DNA of 64,000 bases. It comes from Viola odorata (taxonomy: Eukaryota; Streptophyta; Magnoliopsida; Malpighiales; Violaceae). The translations under genes and the position numbers were made by a program. The notes under the pieces are model-generated. The model had not been told where the DNA came from. It worked only from the letters and a program-made list of their open reading frames with translations, and searched no databases. Below are positions 8,984 to 18,867 of this stretch, piece after piece. Within the stretch, counting starts at the first letter, position 1, and each line of letters starts with the position of its first letter. The stretch covers positions 62,086,427-62,150,426 of the forward strand of contig OY829542.1 in NCBI GenBank assembly GCA_963691705.1, read 5' to 3'.

Positions 8984-11755
8984 ATGGGTAATGTCATCAG
9001 CTTGGATCCTTTGATCAAGCGAGTATGCGATGGTGTGCTGGATTTCGGTTGGGAGCTTGGTGTTAAACATGCAGCTTATGTCTACCATCTACAAGACAAT
9101 CTTCAATCTTTGGAGAAAATTCTCGAAGACCTGCATACGCAAAGGAAAGTGTTGATTCGAAGAATCAGGGACAAACAAGGACATCGGATGCAGATGGGTG
9201 AAAAAGTTGACTTGTGGATTAAGAGGGTGGAGAAGGAAATCGCCAGAGGTGATCAGCTGAAAACAGAAAGTGACCGCCAAGTTGACAGCCTGTGTCTCGC
9301 AGGAATTTGCTCTACGCACTATTTCTCGACCTCCGTATTCGGCGGACAGGTAGAAAAATGTGTGAAAGAGTTAAACTATCTAAAGACCGAAGGAGAAGGG
9401 TTCACAGATGAAGATCTGGTTGTGAATGCAGCAGCAGAACTCGACCAGGGGGCTAAGATGCCCTGTGATTCAGTGGGCTTGGAGGCTAAACTTGATGAGG
9501 TATTGACGTTTCTCCATGAAGAAAATGTTGGAATTGTGGGGGTTTACGGGCAAGGGGGTGTTGGAAAAACTACTCTCTTGAAGGAGATCAACAATCATTA
9601 TGTTAGCAGATCTGAAAATTTTCTAGTGGTTTGGATTGATGTGCCTAAAGATGTCAACCTTGAGGCCATTCAGCAAGCCATCGGAGAAAAGATTGGGCTT
9701 CCCGATGAATTGAAGGTCAGTAATATCGCGGAGAAAGCTTCACATATCTTCAAGGCATTGCAGCAAAAGAAGATTATCCTGCTGTTAGATGATATAAGTA
9801 AGGCTATTAACCTTTCCAAGATTGGGATTCCTCCATCTGATAGTCTGAATGATTCCAAGGTAGTATTTACAACACGGCCCGAGCACACATGCAGAAAAAT
9901 GGAGCCGCAGCCTGGCAGGAGCACTAGCATTAAGACTTTGGGAGATGAACAAGCTTGGCAATTGTTTGTGAAGAGAGTTGGAGAGGATATCATCAACAGT
10001 CATCCACAAATTCTGCAGCTTGCAAGAAGAGTTGCCAAAAAGTGTGGCGGGTTGCCGCTGGCACTATCTATAATTGGTAAAGCCATGTCCTGCGAGAGAG
10101 AACCCAAAGTATGGGAGCATACTATCAAGACTTTTGAAAGACCATCCCTTCAACGTTCAAAATCTCATCAGGAGGCCCAAGGGGATAGTATGACTGAGTT
10201 GTTCTCAATTCTGAGGTATAGTTATGATAGTTTACCAAATGAGACATATAAATCATGTTTCTTGCATTGTGCTCTGTTTCCTGATGCCTATAAAATTGCT
10301 AAAGCCCATATAATAAATTATTGGACATTCGGAGATCTTTCGATTGATTGCGATGAGGATGACCTCTACCCTTATTACGAGGCATACCGTATTTTGAATG
10401 TTCTTGTTAGTTCATGTCTACTAGACGATGAGAAGGATTGGGTAAAGATGCATGATGTGGTCCGGAGCATGGCATTATGGATAGCAAAAGAAGATACATT
10501 GGTAAGGTCTGGGATGGCGCTAGAAGAAGCACTGAATGTTAGGACGTGGAAACAGATGAAAAGGGTGTCTCTAATGGGCAGTGGCATTAAGGAGCTAACA
10601 CAGGTACCTGCATGCCCTGATCTTTTGGTTTTGTTTCTCAATGATAATGAACAATTGAGTGAGATATGTAGTGAGTTTTTTGAATCCATGGGCATGCTGA
10701 CCGTCCTAGACCTATCAAACTCTATGGTTCAAGAGCTGCCAGAGAGTATATCAAGATTGGTTTCATTAAAATATCTCAGCCTGTATGGAACGAAAATTAC
10801 AGAGCTACCTATTGCGTTGATAAAACTGAAAGCATTAATGCATTTAGATGTTGGTGGTGTTGAGAATCTAGGACTCTGTAGAAAAAGTCAAATATTCCGC
10901 CACTTGTCATCTTTGCAATATTTGGGAATATTGTGTCCGTATTATTATTATGAAGAAAAAGAAGGTGGAATAAGCAAGGTAGGAGGGGATGATGAGATAC
11001 TTTTGGAGGAATTGCAGGTTTTAGAGAATTTAAAGGTGTTAGAGATATCACTACGATCTTTCTCAAGTCTTATGAAATTGTTCAACAACCGCAGATTGTT
11101 GAAAAGAACTCAATTATTAGAGCTCCTAAATTTCACACGTCCGGAGTCCATCGATATTTCTTTGTTAGCGCAATCAAAGCATTTGGATACAGTTATGATT
11201 CTTGGCTGTGATTTTAAGGAGTTGAAGAATAATCATGAATCCACTAATGTCATTCTTAAAAGTAGTACATCATCAGTTTTAACACAAACGATAAGTTTCA
11301 ATAGCATCACGAGATTCGCCGTGGCTAGCTGCAGTTACCTAGAGGATATAACATGTGTTGTTTCAATGCCAAATTTGAGAAGGCTGGCTGTCTTCAGTTG
11401 TGAGGAACTAAGAGAAATAATCAGTAGAGAGAAAATAGGTGATGTACCACTGGTAGGAAAGGGTGGAGGAGTGTATCAAATATTCACCAGTCTTACTATT
11501 CTGGAATTAAAGGATCTTCCAGTTCTGAAGAGCATTTACCCAAACAACACTCTATCATTACGCTTCCTGTATGACCTTAAGGTGGAGAATTGTCAGCAAT
11601 TGAAGGAACTTCCATTGGATCCTAACAATAGTGTATTGGGATGTAGTCAAATTGAATTGAAAGCTAAACAGAAATGGTGGGATGCGGTTGAATGGGAGGA
11701 TGATGCTGCAAAAGCTGCTTTATTACCCCGTTTCAATCTTAATTATCTGAGCTAA
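8984..11755 (+). CDS. CC-NBS-LRR disease resistance protein (RPS5/RPS2-like)
   Basis: The single coding exon gives 923 aa. An upstream in-frame ATG at 8867 exists, but 8984 is preferred: it follows a consensus 3' splice site and gives MGNVIS, an N-myristoylation-type start as in RPS5-class proteins. Domains: non-EDVID coiled coil (~20-110); P-loop GQGGVGKTT (189-197); kinase-2 KIILLLDDI (~262-270); RNBS-B KVVFTTRPE (~291); GLPL as CGGLPLAL (~354); RNBS-D CFLHCALFP (~424); MHD as VKMHDVV (487-493); LRRs from ~530 to ~900. Length is normal for the family. Such proteins sit at membranes, guard host targets and trigger immune cell death. Oddity: kinase-2 ends LLLDDIS where CC-type NLRs usually have W. 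The frame is intact, with a truncated paralogue upstream. Confidence 0.95.
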   Translation: MGNVISLDPLIKRVCDGVLDFGWELGVKHAAYVYHLQDNLQSLEKILEDLHTQRKVLIRRIRDKQGHRMQMGEKVDLWIKRVEKEIARGDQLKTESDRQVDSLCLAGICSTHYFSTSVFGGQVEKCVKELNYLKTEGEGFTDEDLVVNAAAELDQGAKMPCDSVGLEAKLDEVLTFLHEENVGIVGVYGQGGVGKTTLLKEINNHYVSRSENFLVVWIDVPKDVNLEAIQQAIGEKIGLPDELKVSNIAEKASHIFKALQQKKIILLLDDISKAINLSKIGIPPSDSLNDSKVVFTTRPEHTCRKMEPQPGRSTSIKTLGDEQAWQLFVKRVGEDIINSHPQILQLARRVAKKCGGLPLALSIIGKAMSCEREPKVWEHTIKTFERPSLQRSKSHQEAQGDSMTELFSILRYSYDSLPNETYKSCFLHCALFPDAYKIAKAHIINYWTFGDLSIDCDEDDLYPYYEAYRILNVLVSSCLLDDEKDWVKMHDVVRSMALWIAKEDTLVRSGMALEEALNVRTWKQMKRVSLMGSGIKELTQVPACPDLLVLFLNDNEQLSEICSEFFESMGMLTVLDLSNSMVQELPESISRLVSLKYLSLYGTKITELPIALIKLKALMHLDVGGVENLGLCRKSQIFRHLSSLQYLGILCPYYYYEEKEGGISKVGGDDEILLEELQVLENLKVLEISLRSFSSLMKLFNNRRLLKRTQLLELLNFTRPESIDISLLAQSKHLDTVMILGCDFKELKNNHESTNVILKSSTSSVLTQTISFNSITRFAVASCSYLEDITCVVSMPNLRRLAVFSCEELREIISREKIGDVPLVGKGGGVYQIFTSLTILELKDLPVLKSIYPNNTLSLRFLYDLKVENCQQLKELPLDPNNSVLGCSQIELKAKQKWWDAVEWEDDAAKAALLPRFNLNYLS

Positions 11756-12759
11756 GGAAAAAGGTAATCATTTCTTACATCTTGATTTTCTAATAATAAA
11801 TTGTTTCCATATATCTATATAGAATCCATTAATATTAATGCTCATTATATTTTCTTTTACTTTTTTCTTTCGTCCTAATAATAAATTGTTTTCAGCTATT
11901 GGGAATGGGAAACACTTTTAATCCAAGAACTTTGTTTTAAGAATACCAAGCTCGTTTTTAGAGTTTCTTTTCTTCTTTTTTTTGTCTTTTGTTGTGCTTG
12001 TAATTTATAATTCTTAAGGTAGCTTTTAATTGTCAAACTATTAATTTTAAAAAAGTTATATTGTTATGTGTTTGTTGGGAATGATGAATTCTAAGGAATG
12101 TTAAATTTTTTACTATATGCTCACTTAACTGATGTTAATTCTGAGGAATTCAAAATGTTTTTTTCTAAAAGAACTTCTTACATGATTGAACTAAAAGAAT
12201 GCATATTAATCAGGTTGCTAATAACATCAGGAATTCAAAATGTTTTTGTAAATTTCTGTATCAGGAGTACATTACTGATTACTGTACTTGACTTTAAAAA
12301 TAATCAATACCGCACACTTCATTTTCTAAGTTTCACTTTTCTTGAAAATTTGCCTGCAGTTTGAAGTGAAAGCAGCAGCTGTCCAGCCTTTCCCCTCCTT
12401 CATCAAAACAGAAGCCAGTTGCATATATCTGCGCCTGGAGACTCTTCTTATAGAAGAGAAGGATTTATTATTCAAACAATCTGCCATATTTTTATTGTTG
12501 TTTCATTTGGTTTGGTTTGATTTGGTTTGATATGGGTGGTTTGATTTGGTTAAGTTTGATTAAAAGATACAATAGTGATGTGGTTTGCCTATGTATTGCA
12601 TATTCTGAAGTGTTTCTGATGAACTCAAAGATGGATTTCTCTGAGAAGTCTCTATTCTTATTACATCTTCTTCTTCTCATGTTTCCGGATAACAATAATA
12701 GTGATGTGGTTTGATAAAATTAAAAGATAAAATGCTCCTCCAAAGTAATCCTTCCGTAA
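11756..12759 (+). other. 3' UTR of the NLR with an intron
   Basis: After the stop, GGAAAAAG|GTAATC is a good donor (intron from 11764) and TTGCCTGCAG at 12359 a good acceptor. The exon that follows (from 12360, TTTGAAGTGAAAGC) is conserved in copy A at 3828. A short open frame there carries no recognisable domain and lies in the UTR. The UTR exon and the TTTGG-rich tract end close to the convergent LACS fragment. Confidence 0.55.
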
Positions 12760-13337
12760 TCAGGGGCTGGGCTTGCTTGCGTTCTTGTACATGTTGTCAA
12801 TAACGGTCTGAGGAAAAAGAGAGTTTTAAGTTCATATGTACAACAAATAGAGAGGAAATTTTCATGGACATACTTAATCATCAAAACCCGACACCGAATG
12901 TCATCGCAGGTCCAGAAACCAGTTCAAAATTTGAAAGACCAAACTACCTGGTAGTATTTAAGCAACTGCGGCCTCTTCTTCTTGTAAGTTGGGGTAAGGA
13001 GGTCACGTTCCATGTCAAAGGGCTCAGCATCAAGGTGAACACCTCTTATAACTTCAAAACCTTTCAACTGCCACAATGTGATAAACAAGATCAGCAAATT
13101 ATAGAGAACAATTAGGCAACAGAGTATAATAAGTATTAAAAGCAAAGAAGGAACCCTTTTCTCTTTTGCAATCTTGCCCAGCTCTCCGAGTATGTATGCT
13201 TTGGCCTTCGGACTTTCGCAAAGAGACTTAGAATCCCCGTGTATACCATTCTCTTCAGCCCAATGCTGAAGCGCTTGCATATTGAGGTTGACAACAGCAA
13301 CGAGACACGATTCAAAGCTTTTCCCATAAACCCAGAT
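12760..13337 (-). pseudogene. Long-chain acyl-CoA synthetase fragment (last three exons), copy B
   Basis: Three reverse-strand exons join in phase: 13155-13337 (61 codons, IWVYGKSFES...ALQHWAEENG...LGKIAKEKR), 12948-13067 (40 codons, LKGFEVIRGVHLDAEPFDME...RPQLLKYYQ) and 12760-12807 (TVIDNMYKNASKPSP, stop). All have GT/AG borders. This is the C-terminal cap of plant LACS enzymes, which activate fatty acids to acyl-CoA. The AMP-binding catalytic exons upstream are missing: DNA from 13338 to 13710 shows no further LACS exon. It is therefore a captured 3' fragment, convergent with the NLR. The retained exons are open and could yield antisense RNA against the NLR 3' UTR if transcribed. Confidence 0.85.
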
Positions 13338-13710
13338 CTGAAAAAATAAAATAGACAGTAGTAAAGGCATAAGATACCGACGCATTTAAAAGCAAGCTAC
13401 AAGATCAAGACTCTGGACTACACAGGCTTTTCCAGCAGTGAACTCAAGCTTTCCAACAGTATGAAAGGAGTATGTATAAACAGAACTAAATAATTAGAAT
13501 GCCACGAATCGTCTCCAAACAGAAGAGGACATGATGGAAAATTGCAACTATTGTAGTATATGCCTACAACTATTACTTTAAGAGAAGTCAAGTAATAAAG
13601 AAATTCAAGTAGAGACATGGACACCAGGTGATATAAGAACACACCAACAGATGATGCAGTATGACAAGTAGCCAACATATTCGGACATAATTGGATCAGC
13701 TACATCTCAA
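13338..13710. other. Remnant LACS intron and duplication boundary
   Basis: No gene is seen. The stretch shares AAACAGAAGAGGACATGATGG and downstream sequence with copy A (4552-4730) and is probably LACS intronic DNA. It ends where a third NLR tail begins. Confidence 0.5.
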
Positions 13711-13742
13711 GAGAACAAGTTTCAATCTTAATTATCTCAGCT
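13711..13742 (+). pseudogene. Third NLR tail (last seven codons), copy C
   Basis: The sequence TTTCAATCTTAATTATCTCA followed by GCTAA encodes FNLNYLS and stop, identical in protein to the end of the NLR at 11755. It is followed by the same 3' flank (AATCATCTCTTACATCTTGA). Nothing upstream belongs to an NLR, so a duplication or deletion breakpoint lies at 13711. Confidence 0.75.
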
Positions 13743-15590
13743 AAAAAAAAAGATAATCATCTCTTACATCTTGATTTCCTAATAATAAATTATTTCCATA
13801 TATTTATATATAATGCATTAACATTAAAACTCATTATATTTTCTGTTTATTTTTTTCTCTCTTCGGGGATTCCTAGCTATTGGGAATTGGGAATGAGAAA
13901 CATTTTCAATCCAATAACTTTGCTTTAAGAATAACGAGCTCTTGTTGAGAGTTTCTTTTCTTTGTTTGTCTTTTGTTGTACCTGTAATTTATAAATCTTA
14001 AAGGTAACTTTTAATTGTTAAACTATAATACAATAAACAACCCTTTGGGAATGATGAATTCTAAAGAATGTTAAATTATTTTAAAGAGAGTTTCACCACA
14101 TCTTGAGAAATACAGTACTTGTTAAATTAAAATGACAAATATAGCTTCTCCATGGTATAATATTTTATAATTTTATGTAATTTCCTCAATATAATAACCT
14201 ATCTTTAATCGATTTTATTTTTAAAAAATTAAATTTTTTTAGCATATGTACTCCATTAATTGTTTTACTTATATACGTTGATTCTAACATTGAACTTCCG
14301 AAATTGGTCCAAACATATTTATTACTAGTTTTATTGAAAAATACAATTAGATATATTTTTTATAAGTAAATAAACCGTAAGCCTCTCTTAAAAAAAAGTT
14401 ATAAAATTATAAAAAGTGAAGTCATTAGAGCATGACTTCAATCCTCGGTTTCTTGATATTTTCATATAGGATAAAAGCTAAAATAAATTAAGAGACCAAG
14501 TTGAATATATAATGAATAAAAAATAAAATTACTTCAGCTACCAAGTTACTTTTCTTTTCCATTTAATTAAATAATAACGCTTGAAACAAATAACTAAAAA
14601 ATTAAAATAATCACACAACAGCAACAAAAAAACATAGTTTTCAACTAGCAGCCCGTTAGATTAGAAGGGTCGAGTTTGGGCCTAGAAAAAATAGATCGTG
14701 TAAAAACCGTTCAGTCCACCTTAATTTTTTTAGGGTTTTATTATTTTAAGTTCAAGTTCAACCCGACTCGGCTAGTTAGTAGGTTTAGTTATGAGCGAAA
14801 TTGAAATATCTTTCAATATATTCATTTCATGAAAAGAAATAAATTGGAACATCAAAAGCTCTGGTTATGTTCATTGCAATCTATCATTCCAACAAAGATA
14901 TTTTGATTGTTCTTAATTATTATTTTTTTATAATCTTTATTATTGTGTATAAATTATTTTGTTCAAAAAATATTTAAAATTGTATTATTTTTATAGGTCT
15001 GCTAAGGGAAGAAATTATGACCCTATCAATTTTGAGGAGTTTAGACTTAATGATATTTGAACAGTAGAAGATGATCCAGCTTCATATTTAGTAAACATTC
15101 TTTCAGTAAATAATTCAAATTTACTGATATGAACTAAATAACTTTATTGCTAGAAACTCTTTTGATATCATTTTATTTCTAATTTTTATTTTTTTTTCTA
15201 AAAAAAATTAGCAAACATATTTAGTAAACATTATTTCAGTTCAGTTTATTTTTTTATGTTTTCAATAACTATATACTTGCATCTTCCACATCGAATATAG
15301 TAAGTTTACGTCTACCAACATCTTTTAACAAACAGAAAATGGAATCGTAATCCAAATAAATTATCGTAAATTAAAATAAATAAAAAACTCCCTAAAGAGC
15401 GCCGTTACACGCTGAAGGAGACAATCGTAAATTCACGCAGACACCGTATTTCAAAAACTTTAGGAAGCCGTTACACGCTCCTCGTATTCGCCACACCAAA
15501 AGGGTATTTCTGTAATAACATTTGAATCTTTCCAAATATGACCGTTGCAAGAACCTAAAACAAAACCCCCCAAAATACACGCCTCTCTTA
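13743..15590. repeat. Segmental duplicate of 5607-7998, arm B
   Basis: This is NLR 3' flank, then the GTGAAGTCATTAGAGCAT block, the hAT remnant (14800-15075) and promoter DNA of the following gene. It is collinear with arm A but lacks several hundred bases corresponding to 6620-7540. Confidence 0.75.
14800..15075 (+). pseudogene. hAT transposase C-terminal remnant, arm B
   Basis: Copy of the remnant at 6240-6616. It shows IHFMKRNKLEHQKL and, from 14998, SAKGRNYDPINFEEFRLND followed by an early stop (GATATTTGA). It is shorter and more damaged than arm A. Confidence 0.55.
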
Positions 15591-15627
15591 CTTGTTGCTT
15601 CTCTCTTCTTCAATTCCATCTCCATTG

Positions 15628-15651
15628 CTCTCTCTCTCTCTCTCTCTCTCT
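15628..15651. repeat. (CT)n microsatellite in 5' UTR
   Basis: Twelve CT dinucleotides in a row lie about 30 bp before the start codon of the next gene. CT tracts are frequent in plant leaders. Confidence 0.9.
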
Positions 15652-15679
15652 GGAAATACCATATATATATCTCACTTCC

Positions 15680-16303
15680 ATGGCGGATCAGAGCACGAAC
15701 GGAGCAATTATGGAGGCAAAACCCACACACCCACTTCACCAAATTGCAGAAACACCAACACACAAGCTTCTTTTAAAGCAATGGCTTAAAGAAGAAGAGC
15801 TGATCCTCAACAGAATCTTTCTTAAAGAAACCCAAATTGACTCGGTTCGTAAAGAAATCACGCAGCTTTACATCTTCTTCTTCCTCTTCCACTCAATTTC
15901 TCTGCTTCTCCTCTTCAACGCCGCCGCCTCTGCCGCCTCCTCCTCCTCCTTGGGCGGTGGCCCATTATGTAAGAGATCTTGGATACCGTCCTTGTGCTCT
16001 CTGTTGTGTTCGCTCGGGTTAATTTGGGCTGTTCGGTACAAGACCGATGTGGAGAGTCACCTGGAGAAGCTGCTAGAGAGAGAGAAAGAAGATGGGAAGT
16101 TGTTGGGGAAGTGTGTGGAGGAGCTGAAGAAGAAAGGAGTGGAGTTTGATCTGTTGAAGGAAGTCGATGCGCTTAGGAGAGCGAAGAGTTTGCGCTTTGA
16201 AGCGAAAGCTGTAGGGAAATGGTCTTCAAGGGATTTTGCTTGTTTGTTCTTCTTCACTGTGTCCTGTTTTGTGTTGGGGCTGACAAGGGTCATTTTGTGT
16301 TAG
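15680..16303 (+). CDS. Unrecognised three-TM protein with central coiled coil
   Basis: The intronless frame gives 207 aa from the ATG at 15680 (context TTCCATGGC, the first ATG after the CT-rich leader; an in-frame ATG at 15545 lies upstream of the CT tract). Order: soluble N-terminus with PLHQIAETPTHKLLLKQWLK and LKETQIDSVRKEI; TM1 around LYIFFFLFHSISLLLLF (~67-84); alanine/serine linker; TM2 around WIPSLCSLLCSLGLIWAV (~101-118); a charged helix with LEKLLEREKEDGKLLGK and LKKKGVEFDLLKEVDALRRA; TM3 close to the C-terminus (FACLFFFTVSCFVLGLT). The function is not recognised. Topology recalls small ER or organelle membrane proteins with a cytosolic coiled coil, but this is inference only. The promoter is duplicated at ~7800-7998 without the coding sequence. 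Confidence 0.8.
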   Translation: MADQSTNGAIMEAKPTHPLHQIAETPTHKLLLKQWLKEEELILNRIFLKETQIDSVRKEITQLYIFFFLFHSISLLLLFNAAASAASSSSLGGGPLCKRSWIPSLCSLLCSLGLIWAVRYKTDVESHLEKLLEREKEDGKLLGKCVEELKKKGVEFDLLKEVDALRRAKSLRFEAKAVGKWSSRDFACLFFFTVSCFVLGLTRVILC

Positions 16304-17244
16304 TTAGTTTAATCAGGAGTTTCTGTTTTGTGATTTTTATTTCTGGAATTGATGTCTAAGTAGTAGGGGTGGGAAACCAAAGTGTAGAACATATTGTTCT
16401 GCTTTTTGCAATTTGGGGAACTTAATTAGTGGAAGAACATTGAATATTATTACTATGAATTCCAGTTATATTCTTGTCTGATATTTGTTGTAGACTGCTA
16501 TTACACAGCAAGATCTGTATCAGATCATTATTTTTCTAAGAATCTGATCTATATTTGTTTGTTTTCTTCTTATTTTTGATCTGGTTTTTTTAGAAATTGG
16601 ATGAGACGTTTCACATTATATGATGAGGGAATTCTGTTTCAAAAGAAAAGTAGCATTAAGAGATCAGCAGAAATTAAGTTTGTCATCTACCATGTCCAAT
16701 TATCTCATCCTGGTACTCGTAGGTAGATCAATTGCAATGCCAATGACTAGTATCAGTTCTTGAAGTTTGTCATCAAATTTTAATACATGCACTCTTCGAA
16801 TAGGAATCTATTTCCCGAAAGATCCTAACTTTTGTATTAAAGATATTACTGTTTAATATCATGTATAATACATGCTATTAGGAGATATTACTAACTTTTG
16901 TATAATACATGCTCCCAAGAAGTTATTACTGTTTCGTATATAAAGATAAATTAATTAGGAGATAAAACATTCGATTACTCGAACCAATTATATGAATTAT
17001 TATGTTTGAAGGACATATGTACCATGTATAACTAAAACTTACCAACATAATTCTTTCGTTTAACTTTGAGAAATGTAAATTAATAATTTTAATTGATTTG
17101 ACAATCGAAAAACTAAGTTTTGAGTAAGGTGAATTCGTGCATACAAATAATGAATTCATCTTACTATATATATTATACCAATAAACATTTTGAGAGGGAA
17201 ATCAAATCACAGAAGACTCTGCCCAATATACATATTTGGTAATT
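16304..17244. other. 3' flank and AT-rich intergenic DNA
   Basis: Presumed 3' UTR followed by AT-rich DNA with short internal repeats (ACTTTTGTAT, ATACATGCT around 16820-16910). No gene or element ends are recognised. Confidence 0.5.
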
Positions 17245-17354
17245 TAATAAGACCCAATTGTAAAACTTCTAAAGAAGAGGACTTAAATGGAGAAAAAATT
17301 AGTTCAGTGGATTATATATTTATCAAATTAAATAAGATTAAATAAGGGTCTCAT

Positions 17355-17642
17355 TCATCTCTCTTCTGTAATGCTTTCCAAAGATGGTTTCCAATAAGCT
17401 CTCCCTCTCTCTCTCCCTCTCTCTATTTCTTGCAAAACATCTTCAAGCTTCTTCCCTCTGTTAGCCTTTAGTTGAAAAATTAACCACTTGAACTCATCTT
17501 TTGTAAGCATTATCTTCACCTTAATACTTCCTTTCTCACCATTTAATTGCTCATTTTCCTTATCTTCTTGAAACGTCTTCATGTCTTCTTGATCCTCTTC
17601 TTCTTGCTGCTCTTTCGCCATCGGTTTTACGCAATTTCCCAT
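17355..17642 (-). CDS. Small MGNC protein, 95 aa (copy 1 of a pair)
   Basis: The frame starts at the reverse-strand ATG at 17642 and ends at 17355. The N-terminus MGNCVKPMAKEQQ offers Gly2 and Cys4 for myristoylation and palmitoylation, suggesting membrane attachment. A Glu/Gln-rich linker (~13-38) precedes the conserved block IKVKIMLTKDEFKWLIFQLK and LEDVLQEIERGRERGRAYWK, the type of C-terminal domain seen in small plant MGNC-type proteins of unknown function. The ERGRERGR stretch is encoded by a CT-rich microsatellite-like tract. A close paralogue is at 20764-21051; conservation of the frame, with most differences in the linker, supports a real gene. The function is unknown. Confidence 0.75.
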   Translation of the reverse strand: MGNCVKPMAKEQQEEEDQEDMKTFQEDKENEQLNGEKGSIKVKIMLTKDEFKWLIFQLKANRGKKLEDVLQEIERGRERGRAYWKPSLESITEER

Positions 17643-18140
17643 AAAAAAATGGAGTTAGGATAGTCCGAAGAGATCGAAAATTGCGATTAACTAATAATCA
17701 CAAAATTAGTGAGCAAGCAAACTACCCAGATTGTGTTTAAACAGTCACGAAATGGTGGAAAGAGTATAATTAGAATTGTAGAAATGGAAAAAAAATTGGT
17801 TGCATAAAACACTTCAGCTTGTTTTTTTTTTTGAAAGGAAAAGACTTCAGCTTGTGGTTGGAAAGAAATGACCACTTGTATTTATATAGCCCATTATTTA
17901 ACGTTACGTAGAAATAAATTATTGGTATTAGCTTTTTCGAGACACGTACTAGCTAGTTGTCAAACTCGGTTTTCCTGGCCCATAACACTAATTTTTTAAG
18001 AAAATTTTCACACTACAAACATTGGGAATTGTGATAGCCACTCCACTCGTTTCAGATCTCGATTATATTCGAATGACACTAATATTTTGCTTGATTGGAA
18101 AAGATACATAAAACACTAATTAGTGTGAACATACATATTT
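17643..18140. other. Upstream region of small-protein copy 1
   Basis: 5' leader and promoter DNA of the gene on the reverse strand. TATTTATATAG at 17879 reads CTATATAAATA in the gene's direction, a plausible TATA box about 240 bp before the ATG. The same element (TTTATATAGCCCAT) is kept upstream of copy 2. Confidence 0.5.
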
Positions 18141-18275
18141 TATGCCCCTCCGTTCATAATTAAGTGACGATTTTTTACGGAAAATTATTATACACTTTAT
18201 TTAATTTTTTAATGTTTGTTTTACTAAAAGTTACTGTGTCAGAAAGACAATTATTTGTGAACAGAGGGAATAGTA
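18141..18275. mobile_element. Stowaway-like MITE
   Basis: A ~130-bp AT-rich segment is bounded by CCCCTCCGTTCATAATTAAG on the left and TTGTGAACAGAGGGA on the right, which are inverted relatives of the CTCCCTCCGTYCATAATT Stowaway terminus. The TA target duplication is not clear. Confidence 0.5.
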
Positions 18276-18867
18276 TATAACGTAATACTGAATCACGTTT
18301 TTTTTCTTTAGTGATCAATCATTTAATCCGTGTGAGAATATACGTATACGTAGTACTATACTATATATGCCTATCTAATTAATTAAAATAAATAAATAAA
18401 TTATTTTTTATTTTAAATTAAATGAAAAATAAATAATTTTTTAATTAGCACACGGCAAAAAGAAAACATCACAACCTGTAACATACATGAAAGCAAAAAT
18501 GAAATTGTGGAGATGTCAGAATCCAATAATTCATGCCTTTGTGACGGCGACGGTGACGGTTTCCATGTTAAATTATTCTATTATATATACAAATTGTAAT
18601 ATACTCCATAATTTCATCATATTATCCATTAATTTTCCCCCCTTAAGCTTGGACATTAGTGTTATTTTTATTTGAGGTCGAGAATTGGATCATATAATTT
18701 CGGTAACGTCACATTCAATATTTTCTAGTCTTTTTTTTCAACAAAAAAAAAGAATATAATTAATTAATTAATTAAAACTAAATACTGATAGATCTTACGT
18801 AATCGTATGTTTGTCTCAGAGATTAAAATTTACCCAAATAAGAAGCAAGAAGCAAGAAGCAAGAAGC
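18276..18867. other. AT-rich intergenic DNA, part of the small-protein duplication
   Basis: 18490-18580 (GTGGAGATGTCAGAATCCAA, CCATGTTAAATTAT) is the diverged counterpart of 21300-21390 and lies upstream of both small-protein genes, so duplication covers promoter as well as coding DNA. No gene is seen. Confidence 0.5.

Noticed and set aside
12342..12530. Small frame FEVKAAAVQPFPSFIKTE... downstream of the NLR
   Set aside because: Lies in the spliced 3' UTR; the copy-A version is not better conserved as protein than as DNA.
15392..15763. Reverse frame with RERERERAMEME
   Set aside because: Product of the CT microsatellite and antisense to the three-TM protein gene.
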